A DNA stretch of 64,000 nt from PNAI01 sp035574295. Its GTDB lineage: Bacteria; Pseudomonadota; Alphaproteobacteria; Rhizobiales; Xanthobacteraceae. The notes beneath the pieces were generated by a model. The model worked only from the letters and a program-made list of their open reading frames with translations, did no database searches and had not been told where the DNA came from. The position numbers were made by a program, and so were the translations under genes. Positions within the stretch are counted from its first letter, which is position 1, and every line of letters begins with the position of its first letter. Shown here piece by piece: positions 1 through 7,339 of this stretch. The DNA is taken from assembly GCA_035574295.1 (NCBI GenBank), contig DATLYX010000049.1:22335-86334 (forward strand), given 5' to 3'.

Positions 1-325
1 CCAGCGCCGAGTCGGCGCGGCCCATCAACTGGATCGCGCCGGTATAACGCGACCTGCCGAGCGCGGCGATCGTTTGCGCCGCATCGTTGCCGTCGCCGCT
101 CACGCCGAGGAAGGTCATCTTGCCCGCGCGCCCGCTGTCCCGGAACGCCGCCCCGTTGGCAAATTCCAGCGCATCGACGCCCGCACCGTACAGAATGAGC
201 GAGAGAAAATGGCGGATGCGCGCGTCGTCGTCGACGATGATGCAGGTGGGCGTGATGCTGCCGGCATCGATCGCAACCACATCGTTGGCCAAGTCGAGAA
301 TTTTCTGATTGCCGGTTGCGGGCAT
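1..325 (-). CDS. Response regulator receiver domain protein, N-terminal part (runs off the window)
   Basis: Only the first 108 codons are in the window; the 3' part lies beyond position 1. The ATG is at 325 on the minus strand. Residues ~27-108 read as a CheY-like receiver. The first strand ends in the acidic pocket CIIVDDDARIRHF (residues 28-40), followed by a helix and FANGAAF, as in receivers. Where the phospho-acceptor Asp is expected, after the third strand, the sequence is TFLGVSGDG, so the acceptor position appears to be Gly (about residue 74). The protein may therefore be a pseudo-receiver that does not use Asp phosphorylation. Similar receivers in this order are often joined to a C-terminal EAL or other output domain, but the output domain cannot be seen here. 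It is divergent from the Rid gene, with 134 bp between them. Confidence 0.72.
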   Translation of the reverse strand, partial: MPATGNQKILDLANDVVAIDAGSITPTCIIVDDDARIRHFLSLILYGAGVDALEFANGAAFRDSGRAGKMTFLGVSGDGNDAAQTIAALGRSRYTGAIQLMGRADSAL

Positions 326-459
326 CTTGAAGCGCCGATCGGGGCCCTCGCACGGCTCCGATCATATGCTTGCGCACAAACTCGTTAAATTTCGGTTGTG
401 TGGTTATAATAGCGGCGTGCGCCGCATTCTGCGGCGCACTTCAGCCTGAATGGTGCAAG

Positions 460-858
460 ATGCCTTCCAACATTCGTTTCCTCAATCCGGACGCTATCCC
501 CAAGCCGCGCGGCTATACCCACGTGGTCGAGGTCACCGGTCCGGGCCGCATTGTCTATATCGCCGGCCAGCTCGGATTCGGCCATGACGGCCGCGCCGGC
601 GACTTCCGCGCCCAGGTGACTCAGGCGTTCGAGCACTTGAAGGCCGCGCTCGCTTCGGTCGGCGCCACCTTCGACCATGTGGTGAAGCTCAACAACTATC
701 TGGTCGACATCCGCGCCAACCTGCCGATCTACCGCGAGGTACGCGACAAATACGTCAACACCGCCGCGCCGCCGGCGAGCACCACCGTCGGAGTCCCCGC
801 GCTCGCCATCGAGGGCGCACTCTACGAGGTCGAAGCCGTAGTGATGCTGCCGCGGTGA
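460..858 (+). CDS. RidA/YjgF/YER057c/UK114-family protein
   Basis: A 132-residue protein covering the whole small trimeric Rid fold, with IVYIAGQLGFGHDG (31-44) and a C-terminal VEAVVMLPR. RidA proteins hydrolyse reactive enamines/imines from PLP enzymes; related Rid proteins include 2-aminomuconate deaminase and other catabolic deaminases. The key Arg of true RidA (the PAR motif before the last strands) is replaced here by Ser107 in PPASTTVGVPAL, while the Glu of VEA (about 125) is kept. That points to a Rid subfamily other than classical imine deaminase RidA. An upstream in-frame start at 370 exists, but the family begins at MPSNIRF, so 460 is chosen. The ribosome-binding site is weak. The gene is convergent with the cupin gene that follows, so a role in the adjacent catabolic cluster is only inferred. 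Confidence 0.85.
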   Translation: MPSNIRFLNPDAIPKPRGYTHVVEVTGPGRIVYIAGQLGFGHDGRAGDFRAQVTQAFEHLKAALASVGATFDHVVKLNNYLVDIRANLPIYREVRDKYVNTAAPPASTTVGVPALAIEGALYEVEAVVMLPR

Positions 859-911
859 ACGACGCCGGGAAGTCGCAATCGGGCGAACACGACACCGCCG
901 CCGAATGCGGC

Positions 912-1388
912 TCAGCCCACGGCGTTGAGCACCTTTCCGCCGGCGGTGACCGGCTTGGCGTGGATCAGCGCGAATGCGATCACGCACGGCTCCGTGCCGC
1001 GGTTGATCCAGTTGTGGATGGTGCCGCGCTGCACCAGCACGTCGCCGGCCTTCAGATGCACTTCGGTGCCGTCGAGATCCATGTCGATCTCGCCGGAGAT
1101 CACCACCGCATAGTCGATGGAATCCGTGCGGTGGTTGCGCGGCGCCACGCCGGGGTTGAATTGCACCACGCGGAACACCGTACCGTCGGGCAGCGTGGTG
1201 CCGACCTTTCGCGTCGAGGTGTCCTCATGGCCGTCGTTATTGATAGGCCAGCCCTCGGTAGTCCAGATCACCGCCGCATTGGCGCCCGGCCGGCTGGAAA
1301 TCACGTTCTTGGCGATCTCGTCGATCATCACGATGGCCTTGCCGTTGGCGTCGTGTCCGGTCACCACCCGCCGTACCCGTAGCGTCAT
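912..1388 (-). CDS. Cupin domain protein
   Basis: 158 residues. The C-terminal half is a single cupin barrel. The first motif region is SIDYAVVISGEIDMDLDG (about 89-106). The second is GDVLVQRGTIHNWINRG (about 114-130), with a His in the usual metal-binding place. HRTDSIDYAVV supplies one His of the first motif, but the canonical HxH is reduced. The N-terminal half resembles proteins annotated as cupins in aromatic or keto-acid catabolic clusters. A good Shine-Dalgarno (GAGGGAGA) precedes the ATG. It lies 33 bp downstream of the class II aldolase on the same strand and is probably co-transcribed with it. Possible roles are a metal-dependent isomerase, dioxygenase or ligand-sensing protein; the sequence does not decide between them. 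Confidence 0.83.
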   Translation of the reverse strand: MTLRVRRVVTGHDANGKAIVMIDEIAKNVISSRPGANAAVIWTTEGWPINNDGHEDTSTRKVGTTLPDGTVFRVVQFNPGVAPRNHRTDSIDYAVVISGEIDMDLDGTEVHLKAGDVLVQRGTIHNWINRGTEPCVIAFALIHAKPVTAGGKVLNAVG

Positions 1389-1421
1389 TTTTCGTCTCCC
1401 TCGATTTCGCGCAGCCCGCGC

Positions 1422-2186
1422 TCAGCCGCCCTTGTAGCCTGTGCGGTCGAAGTTCTCCAACCGCGCCTCATATTGTTTCGGCACCTCGCAGCCGCAGCGC
1501 AAATGCCAGCGCCGCACGAGATAGCTGAAGGCGTTGCCGTGCGAGTCCCCGCGGTTCGTGCGCGACCGCTTGGCCGCCAAATCCTCCTCCTTGACGAACA
1601 GTTTCGGCCCGCCGGCCGCCTCGGCCAGCATCTGGATGCGGCAGGCGCGTTCGAGCTTGATGGCGAGGAACACCGCCTCCTCGATGCTGCGGCCCGCGGC
1701 AACGATGCCGTGGTTGCGCAGGATCAGCACGTTTCCGGCGCCGAGACTCCTCGCCACCGCCCGTCCGCGCGGCTGGTCGGTGATCAGATCCGTGGTCTCG
1801 GAGAAGATCGGCACTCCGGCGGAGAACATGGTGCCGTCGTTGCTGATGGCCGCAAGTGGCCTGCCGAGGGAGGAGAACGCCACTGCATACTCCGGATGCG
1901 TGTGCACCACGGCATTGATGTCCGGCCGCGCGCGCATCACTTCCGAGTGGATAAAAACCTCGTTGTGTCGCGGCCAGGTGCCGGCCACCCGCTCGCCCTC
2001 GATGTCGCAAGTAATGATGTTGTCCTGCGTGAGCTCTTCGAGTCCGATGCATCCGGGCTTCATCAGGAAGCGGCCCGAGCCGTCCGGCAGCCGCGCCGAG
2101 ATATGGCCCCAGACATAGTCGCCCTGGCCCTCGTCGACGAGCACGCGGCCGGCATGGATCAGTTTTTCCCGCAAGGCATCTGTCAT
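1422..2186 (-). CDS. Class II aldolase/adducin family protein
   Basis: 254 residues, the normal length for a stand-alone class II aldolase/adducin domain. Zinc-site features are visible: PRHNEVFIHSEVMRARPD carries the catalytic-type Glu, AVVHTHPEYAVAFSSLG carries the HxH pair, and LRNHGIVAAGRSIEEA carries the third His. Family members cleave or decarboxylate hydroxy-acids and sugar phosphates (fuculose-1-P aldolase, or decarboxylases such as those acting on 3-keto-4-hydroxy acids). In this context, between flavin oxygenases and an FAH protein, a carbon-carbon bond-cleaving or decarboxylating role late in a catabolic route is plausible but inferred. It starts at ATG 2186 and is divergent from the flavoprotein gene at 2328, so a shared promoter region of about 140 bp is likely. 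Confidence 0.9.
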   Translation of the reverse strand: MTDALREKLIHAGRVLVDEGQGDYVWGHISARLPDGSGRFLMKPGCIGLEELTQDNIITCDIEGERVAGTWPRHNEVFIHSEVMRARPDINAVVHTHPEYAVAFSSLGRPLAAISNDGTMFSAGVPIFSETTDLITDQPRGRAVARSLGAGNVLILRNHGIVAAGRSIEEAVFLAIKLERACRIQMLAEAAGGPKLFVKEEDLAAKRSRTNRGDSHGNAFSYLVRRWHLRCGCEVPKQYEARLENFDRTGYKGG

Positions 2187-2327
2187 TGGTGTGGTCCTGT
2201 GTGGTGATCGCGGTGAGCTTTAGCGCCCTCCTCGCGGCAGAGCAATCGGCCGCCCGATGCAGCAGGGCTTGGTTGAACGGCAGCGCCGATCGCGCCACAA
2301 TGCACGCAGCCACGCGCATGAGCCGGC

Positions 2328-3536
2328 ATGAATCGGGTTGCCCAAGATCAGTTTGCCGCGGCCGCCTGTGATGGGTCGCATCTCATCGCGCGCGCCCGCG
2401 CGCTTGTTCCGCTGCTTGAGGCCGCAGCGCCGCGCATTGAGGTCGCCCGCGCGCTGACCGCCGATGTGCTCGATGCGCTGCATGAGGCCGGCCTGTTCCG
2501 CATGCTGCTGCCGCGTTCGGTTGGCGGCTTCGAGGTCGATCCCGCCACCTTCATGCAGGTGATCGAGGCCGTCGCCAAAGGCGACGCGAGCACCGCCTGG
2601 TGCGTGTCGCAGGCCTGCGGCGTGTCCATGGCCGCGGCTTATCTCAAGCCCGAGATCGCGCGCGAAATTTTCGGCGGGCCGCGCGCGGTTCTCGCCAACG
2701 GAACGTCTTCGACCAGGGTGAAGGCGATCCCGGTTGCCGGCGGCTACCGTGCCAACGGCATGTGGCGCTTCGCGAGCGGCCACAAGCACGCCACCTGGCT
2801 CGGCGGCCATTGCGTCTTGTGCGACGCCGACGGCAACCCGCGCCTTGCGCCCGACGGCGTCACCACGCTCGAACGCACGCTCCTGTTCCCCAAGGAGCGG
2901 GCGAAGATCATCGACGTCTGGCACGTGATCGGCCTGAGAGGCACCGGCAGCGATTCTTACGCCGTGGAGGATTTGTTCGTGCCCGAGGACTACACCTTCA
3001 CCCGCGAATCCCCGGCCGAACGGCGAGAACCGGGCCCGCTTTACCGCTTCACCACCTTCAACATGTTCGGCATTGGTTTTTCCGCGGTCGCGCTCGGGAT
3101 TGCGCGCGCCATGTTCGATGCGTTCACCAAACTCGCGGCAGAAAAGACGCCCTACCTTGGCCGCAGCACGCTGCGCGAGAACGCCGCCGTCCAGTCGCAG
3201 ATGGGAATGGCCGCGGCCCGTCTGCAGTCGGCGCGCGAATTTCTGTTGCACACGATCGCCGATCTCTGGGCCACGGCCTCCGCCGGCAGCGCCTTCACCG
3301 GCGACCAGAAGGTCGCGCTGCGCATGGCCTCGACCAACGCCGCGCATCAGGCCAAGGACGCGGCCAATTTCGTGTATCACGCTGCCGGCGCGAGCGCGAT
3401 CTTCGAGAACAACCCCTTCGAGCGCCGCTTCCGCGACATCCACACCGTCACCCAGCAGGTGCAATCGAGCGCCGCCAATTTCGAACTGGTCGGCCAGCAC
3501 CTGCTCGGTCTTGAAGCGCGTTCGAGGTTGCTCTGA
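2328..3536 (+). CDS. Acyl-CoA dehydrogenase-fold flavoprotein (possible group D flavin monooxygenase), copy 1
   Basis: 402 residues with the acyl-CoA dehydrogenase N-terminal, middle and C-terminal type 2 domains. The N-terminal helices read VLDALHEAGLFRMLLPRSVG (about 45-64) and AKGDASTAWCVSQACG. The middle domain has GYRANGMWRFASGHKHATW and ends with WHVIGLRGTGSDSY. This layout (GDxSTAW, Wx(F/Y)xSG, GTGS) is seen in HpaB-C2/HsaA/DszC-like reduced-flavin-dependent monooxygenases as well as in acyl-CoA dehydrogenases. No flavin reductase partner is visible in the window, so the choice stays open. It is paralogous to the gene at 4795. It starts the plus-strand run flavoprotein, cysteine hydrolase, cupin, flavoprotein, FAH, with short gaps typical of an operon. 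Confidence 0.87.
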   Translation: MNRVAQDQFAAAACDGSHLIARARALVPLLEAAAPRIEVARALTADVLDALHEAGLFRMLLPRSVGGFEVDPATFMQVIEAVAKGDASTAWCVSQACGVSMAAAYLKPEIAREIFGGPRAVLANGTSSTRVKAIPVAGGYRANGMWRFASGHKHATWLGGHCVLCDADGNPRLAPDGVTTLERTLLFPKERAKIIDVWHVIGLRGTGSDSYAVEDLFVPEDYTFTRESPAERREPGPLYRFTTFNMFGIGFSAVALGIARAMFDAFTKLAAEKTPYLGRSTLRENAAVQSQMGMAAARLQSAREFLLHTIADLWATASAGSAFTGDQKVALRMASTNAAHQAKDAANFVYHAAGASAIFENNPFERRFRDIHTVTQQVQSSAANFELVGQHLLGLEARSRLL

Positions 3537-3585
3537 CATCCGTTATACTTGAAGCGAGCCAATTCTGACGGCAGAGGAGACGGCC

Positions 3586-4275
3586 ATGAAGGAATGGATG
3601 AAGCTCATCCCCGAAGAGGATGTGAAGACCTATCTGCGCGGCGGCCTCCTTGCCGAGATCGAATTCGGCCGGCGGCCGGCGCTGATCGTGGTGGACTGCA
3701 CCTACGGCTTCACCGGCTCGGAGGGCAAGACGCTGGAGGAAGCGATCGCGGAATTCTCCACCGCCTGCGGCCCGGTGTCCTGGCAGGCCATCCCGCGCAT
3801 TGCGCGCCTGATCGGCCTGTTCCGTGAGCTCAAGCTTCCGATCGTGTTCACCAACGGTGCGATCTATGACGGCACCTATGCCGGCCGCGCCACCAAGCGC
3901 GAGCCGCGCGCCCGCGACGAGGTGAAATACAACCAATTCCCGCCGGCGATTGCGCCGCGCCCGGACGAATGGGTGCTCGCCAAAACCAAGGCCAGCGCCT
4001 TCTTCCAGACGCCGCTGTCCGCCTATCTCGTCAAGCAGAACGTGGACACCGCGGTGGTATGCGGCGTCTCTACCTCCGGCTGCGTGCGCGCCACCGCCGT
4101 GGACGCCCACTCGCACGGTTTCCTCACCTTCGTGATCGACGATTGTTGCTTCGACCGCTCCTACTTCGCCCACTGCGCCAATCTGTTTGATCTGCAGGCC
4201 AAGTACGCCGCGGTGATTTCGCTCGACGAGCTTGCCGCCATCATGCAACCCATGCGCAAGGCCGACGCGGCCTGA
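3586..4275 (+). CDS. Isochorismatase-family cysteine hydrolase (N-carbamoylsarcosine amidase-like)
   Basis: 229 residues. The family's catalytic triad is readable: Asp37 in ALIVVDCTYGF, Lys133 in VLAKTKASAFF, and Cys166 in CGVSTSGCVRATAVDAHSHG with the usual cis-peptide loop before it. Members hydrolyse amides, such as N-carbamoylsarcosine, maleamate and nicotinamide, or vinyl ethers such as isochorismate. The long insertion around TLEEAIAEFSTACGP and the length favour the N-carbamoylsarcosine amidase/maleamate amidase side. It starts at ATG 3586 behind a GAGGAGA-type ribosome-binding site, 49 bp after the flavoprotein. Its presence suggests that the substrate or an intermediate of the pathway contains an amide nitrogen (inference). 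Confidence 0.9.
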   Translation: MKEWMKLIPEEDVKTYLRGGLLAEIEFGRRPALIVVDCTYGFTGSEGKTLEEAIAEFSTACGPVSWQAIPRIARLIGLFRELKLPIVFTNGAIYDGTYAGRATKREPRARDEVKYNQFPPAIAPRPDEWVLAKTKASAFFQTPLSAYLVKQNVDTAVVCGVSTSGCVRATAVDAHSHGFLTFVIDDCCFDRSYFAHCANLFDLQAKYAAVISLDELAAIMQPMRKADAA

Positions 4276-4299
4276 ACGCGAAAAGAGAGGAGGGGATTC

Positions 4300-4788
4300 A
4301 TGGCCGGAGCCAAACCGAAAGTGCGCGCGCGGGTCGCCGCACGCAAAGTGGTCGCACGACCGCGTCAAAAGACCTCAGTGCGCCCCGCGCGCAGACCTTG
4401 GCCGCTGCACAAGTTCCTGGTGAAGAAATTTCGCGCAGCGGATTTTCGCGGCGACGGCCTGCGCAATTACGCCCACTATCGCGACCTCGGCGTCAAGGAC
4501 GCAACCCACGGCATGGCGGTTGCACACGTGATCCGTTTCACCGAGCCCTGCGATCCCAAGGTTGTGTCCAAGGAGCATTATCACGACACCGACTTCCAGA
4601 TGATCTATGTGCTCAAGGGCTCGATCACCTCGTGGTTCGAGGGCCACGGCGCGCACACCATGACCGCCGGCGACTGCTGGCTGCAGCCGCAGCGCATTCG
4701 CCACAAGGTGCTCGACTATTCCGACGACTGCGAGTTGCTGGAGATCGTGATGCCGGCGGATTTCAAGACCGTCGAACTTGAGAAATAG
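4300..4788 (+). CDS. Cupin domain protein with a basic N-terminal extension
   Basis: 162 residues. Residues 1 to about 34 are a strongly basic, low-complexity extension rich in Arg, Lys, Ala and Pro. Residues ~45-160 form one cupin barrel. The first motif is EHYHDTDFQMIYVLKGSITSWFEG, with the HxH/Asp/Gln metal-ligand pattern. The second is GDCWLQPQRIRHKVLDYSDD, with its His. The metal site looks complete, so catalysis (dioxygenase or isomerase type) is possible. A very strong Shine-Dalgarno (GAGAGGAGGGG, ending 6 bases before ATG 4300) supports the long start, so the basic tail is probably translated. It sits 24 bp after the cysteine hydrolase and 6 bp before the next flavoprotein, clearly in one operon. 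Confidence 0.87.
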   Translation: MAGAKPKVRARVAARKVVARPRQKTSVRPARRPWPLHKFLVKKFRAADFRGDGLRNYAHYRDLGVKDATHGMAVAHVIRFTEPCDPKVVSKEHYHDTDFQMIYVLKGSITSWFEGHGAHTMTAGDCWLQPQRIRHKVLDYSDDCELLEIVMPADFKTVELEK

Positions 4789-4794
4789 CGCTGC

Positions 4795-5976
4795 ATGCAC
4801 AGCCCGCGCGAAACCCCCACGGCTGCGGAACTGTTGGCGCGCGCCCGCGCCTTGATCCCCAATCTGGCCGCGCGCGCCGCAGAGGGCGAGCGCGCGCGCC
4901 GCCTGCCCAAGGAAAACATCGCCGAGATGCAGGCGGCTGGGCTGTTTCACGTGCTGCGGCCCAGACGCTGGGGCGGCTATGAGCTCGACCCTGCGGATTT
5001 CTTCGAGATCGAAATGGCGCTGGCCGAAGGTGACCTGTCCACCGCCTGGATCTACGGCATCGTCGGCCTGCATCCCTGGCTCATGGGGCTGCTCGACGAC
5101 CGCGCCGCGCAGGATGTGTGGAGCAAGGATCCGGCGGCGCTGATCAGCTCATCCCTCATGCCGAGCGGCACCGCGACCCCGGAAGGCGACGGCTTTCGGC
5201 TCAAGGGCCGCTGGTTCTACTCCAGCGGCTGCGAGCACTGCACCTGGGCCTTTCTCGGCGCGGCGATCGAGGGATCAGGCGATACGCCCGAGCGTGCGCT
5301 GTTTCTCGTACCGCGCACCGACTACGACATCATCGACACCTGGCACGTGGCCGGGCTGAAAGCCACCGGCAGCCACGACATCGACATCAAGGAAACCTTC
5401 GTCCCCGCCTACCGCATGATCCGCCTCACCGACACTTATCGCGGCTACGGGCCGGGCCAGGCGGTCAACACCGGCGTGTTGTATCGCTATCCTTTCGGCC
5501 AAATCTTCTTCCGCGGCGTTTCCATCTGCGCCATCGGTGCGTTGCAGGGCATGCTCAATGCCTTCCTCGCCTACGGCGGCCGCCGCGCCTCCTATCACGG
5601 CAAGACCGCAGAGGATCCGCACGTGCATCTCCTCTGCGCCGAGATCGTGGTCGGCATCGACGAGATGCGCGCGGTGCTGCACCACCATCTGCGGCTCATG
5701 CGCGGCTATGCCGAGCGCGGCGCGATGCCCCCGTTGAGCGACCGCATCCGCTACAAATTCCACACCGCGGCCATCGTCGAGCGCTGCCGCGATCTTGCCA
5801 CGCGCCTGTTCACCGCCACCGGCGGCCGCGGCCTCTATGCCGACCAGCCGTTCGGCCGCATCGTTGCCGACATCAGCGCCGCACGACAGCATTTCAGCAA
5901 TCAGTACGAAGTGCTCGGCCGCAACTGGGGCCGCACGTTGTTCGGCTTCGCGGACAACAAAGACCTGGTTCTGTAA
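4795..5976 (+). CDS. Acyl-CoA dehydrogenase-fold flavoprotein (possible group D flavin monooxygenase), copy 2
   Basis: 393 residues, same fold and order of domains as the gene at 2328. It has AGLFHVLRPRRWGGYELDP (about 44-62), EGDLSTAWIYGIVG, then GFRLKGRWFYSSGCEHCTW in the flavin-facing middle domain, WHVAGLKATGSHDIDI, and a C-terminal helical bundle ending FNxxYEVLGRNWGRTLFG-like. The two copies share motifs but are clearly diverged, so they probably act on different intermediates or as different subunits. It starts at ATG 4795 only 6 bp after the cupin stop. The FAH gene follows after 20 bp. Alternatives are a true acyl-CoA dehydrogenase or an oxygenase needing a separate flavin reductase; motifs alone do not settle this. 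Confidence 0.87.
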   Translation: MHSPRETPTAAELLARARALIPNLAARAAEGERARRLPKENIAEMQAAGLFHVLRPRRWGGYELDPADFFEIEMALAEGDLSTAWIYGIVGLHPWLMGLLDDRAAQDVWSKDPAALISSSLMPSGTATPEGDGFRLKGRWFYSSGCEHCTWAFLGAAIEGSGDTPERALFLVPRTDYDIIDTWHVAGLKATGSHDIDIKETFVPAYRMIRLTDTYRGYGPGQAVNTGVLYRYPFGQIFFRGVSICAIGALQGMLNAFLAYGGRRASYHGKTAEDPHVHLLCAEIVVGIDEMRAVLHHHLRLMRGYAERGAMPPLSDRIRYKFHTAAIVERCRDLATRLFTATGGRGLYADQPFGRIVADISAARQHFSNQYEVLGRNWGRTLFGFADNKDLVL

Positions 5977-5996
5977 ACGACTTCGGAGTTTGCCGC

Positions 5997-6881
5997 ATGA
6001 AGCTTTGCCGCTTCGACGACGACCGCCTCGGTGTGGTGATGGGCGACATGGTGCACGACGTCACCGCCGCCCAGACCGAGATCCGCGCCGCGACGCCCTA
6101 CACAGCCAAGGTCGATCCGGTGATTGCCGCGCTGCCCGCCTGGCGCGAGCGACTGGAGAAGATGGTGCGTGCAGCGCCCGGCAAGCCGCTGTCGCAGGTC
6201 AAACTTCTGGCGCCGGTTGCGCGGCCGCCCAAAATTCTCGCCGCCCCCACCAACTACGCCAAGCACATCGAGGAGATGCAGCATTTTCGCGACACCATCC
6301 CGGGGCTTGCGCGCTTCTCTCCCGACATCGAAAAGGCCGGCATTTTTCTGAAATCCAACACCTCGTTGGTCGGTCCGTCCGAAGGCATACCCATGCGCTT
6401 TCCCGACCGCCGCAACGACCATGAGATCGAGCTTGTGCTCGTGATCGGCAAACAGGGCAGCGACATCCCGCGCGAGCGCGCCTACGAATACATCGTCGGC
6501 TATTGCCTCGGCCTCGACATGACCGCGCGCGGCCAGGAGGACCGCAGCTTCCGCAAATCCATCGACGGCTACACCGTGCTCGGCCCCTGGATGGTGACCG
6601 CGGACGAAATTTTGAATCCCGGTGACGTGCCGCTCACGCTCTACGTCAACGGCGAGAAGCGGCAGGACTCCAATACGAGTCTTCTGATCTTCGACATCCC
6701 GCGCCTGATCGAATTCGCCTCAAAATTCTACACGCTCTATCCCGGCGACCTTTATTACACCGGCACGCCGGAGGGGGTCGGGCCGGTGAAACCCGGCGAC
6801 TGGATCGTCGCCCGCTCGCTGCCGTGCCTGGGCGAGCTGCGCATCCAGGTCCGCGCCCACGAACCCCCGCGTTATCCGTGA
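5997..6881 (+). CDS. Fumarylacetoacetate hydrolase (FAH) family protein
   Basis: 294 residues. A short N-terminal domain (1 to about 70) is followed by the FAH barrel. PPKILAAPTNYAKHIEEM opens the fold. Metal-ligand carboxylates are visible in the RNDHEIELVLVIGKQG segment (Glu-x-Glu). YIVGYCLGLDMTARGQEDR and GYTVLGPWMV carry the conserved Asp and Gly residues. The C-terminal signature YTGTPEGVGPVKPGDWI is intact. Members hydrolyse or decarboxylate beta-keto/enol acids at the end of ring-cleavage pathways. A longer frame reaches back to 5118, but that part is an out-of-frame shadow of the flavoprotein; MKLCRFDDDRLGVV at 5997 is the family start. It closes the plus-strand operon. Confidence 0.92.
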   Translation: MKLCRFDDDRLGVVMGDMVHDVTAAQTEIRAATPYTAKVDPVIAALPAWRERLEKMVRAAPGKPLSQVKLLAPVARPPKILAAPTNYAKHIEEMQHFRDTIPGLARFSPDIEKAGIFLKSNTSLVGPSEGIPMRFPDRRNDHEIELVLVIGKQGSDIPRERAYEYIVGYCLGLDMTARGQEDRSFRKSIDGYTVLGPWMVTADEILNPGDVPLTLYVNGEKRQDSNTSLLIFDIPRLIEFASKFYTLYPGDLYYTGTPEGVGPVKPGDWIVARSLPCLGELRIQVRAHEPPRYP

Positions 6882-6900
6882 GGCGTGGTCCGCGGACGTA

Positions 6901-7190
6901 AAGCAGAACCCCGCGCGCTTTGCGTCCCGGGCGCAGCGCTGAGCGTCAGTCGTAGTCGTAGTCGTAGGGTGGGCTTCGCGCAGCGAAGCCCACCAAGGAA
7001 TCTGCAAAGGCGCCGCCCTTGGCGGTCCCGGATCAGCGGTGTACCGCTCCGCGCCTTCGGCGCTGCGCGCTGCACCGCATCCAGGACATGAGGAACAAGC
7101 CGCGCGCTTTGCGTCCCGGGCGCAGCGCAGCGCGGAGCGAAAGCGGAGTCGTAGGGTGGGCTTCGCTCCGCGAAGCCCACCGGCATGTGC
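6901..7190. repeat. Intergenic repeat cluster with two near-identical palindromes
   Basis: The 458 bp between the FAH gene and the gene at 7340 hold several dispersed-repeat types. There are two copies of a perfect 12-bp-arm palindrome, GGTGGGCTTCGC-N3-GCGAAGCCCACC, at 6968-6994 and 7155-7181, which differ only in the 3-base loop. A module starting CGTCCCGGGCGCAGCGC occurs at about 6922 and 7110. Another, GGTCCCGGATCAGCGGTGTA continuing through a GC-rich palindrome to GCACCGCATCC, lies at about 7023-7084. The last two modules recur at 29064-29650 and, inverted, at 39737-39803. No protein-coding capacity is convincing here. The palindromes would form strong hairpins and could terminate or stabilise the mRNA of the upstream operon. 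Confidence 0.85.
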
Positions 7191-7339
7191 GCAAAGCCGC
7201 CCGCAGGCACACCGGAGACCGTTCGGTTTGCCGCGAAAGCCGTGGGAAACTCGGCTTGCATGGTTTCGGCCGTTGCCCGGCGCATTAATTGAATCGTGCG
7301 CGCCCGCTGGGTGATTCGCCGCTGCGGATTGTTGCCGTG

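Noticed and set aside
74..388. Plus-strand frame at the window start
   Set aside because: The minus strand of the same DNA encodes a receiver domain with recognisable motifs, so the plus frame is a shadow.
5118..5996. Upstream extension of the FAH frame
   Set aside because: The extra part is Arg/His-rich and lies out of frame within the second flavoprotein gene; the FAH family begins at the ATG at 5997.
6901..7190. An insertion sequence or transposon between FAH and the hypothetical membrane gene
   Set aside because: No transposase frame, terminal inverted repeats or target duplication were seen; only short dispersed palindromic modules are present.
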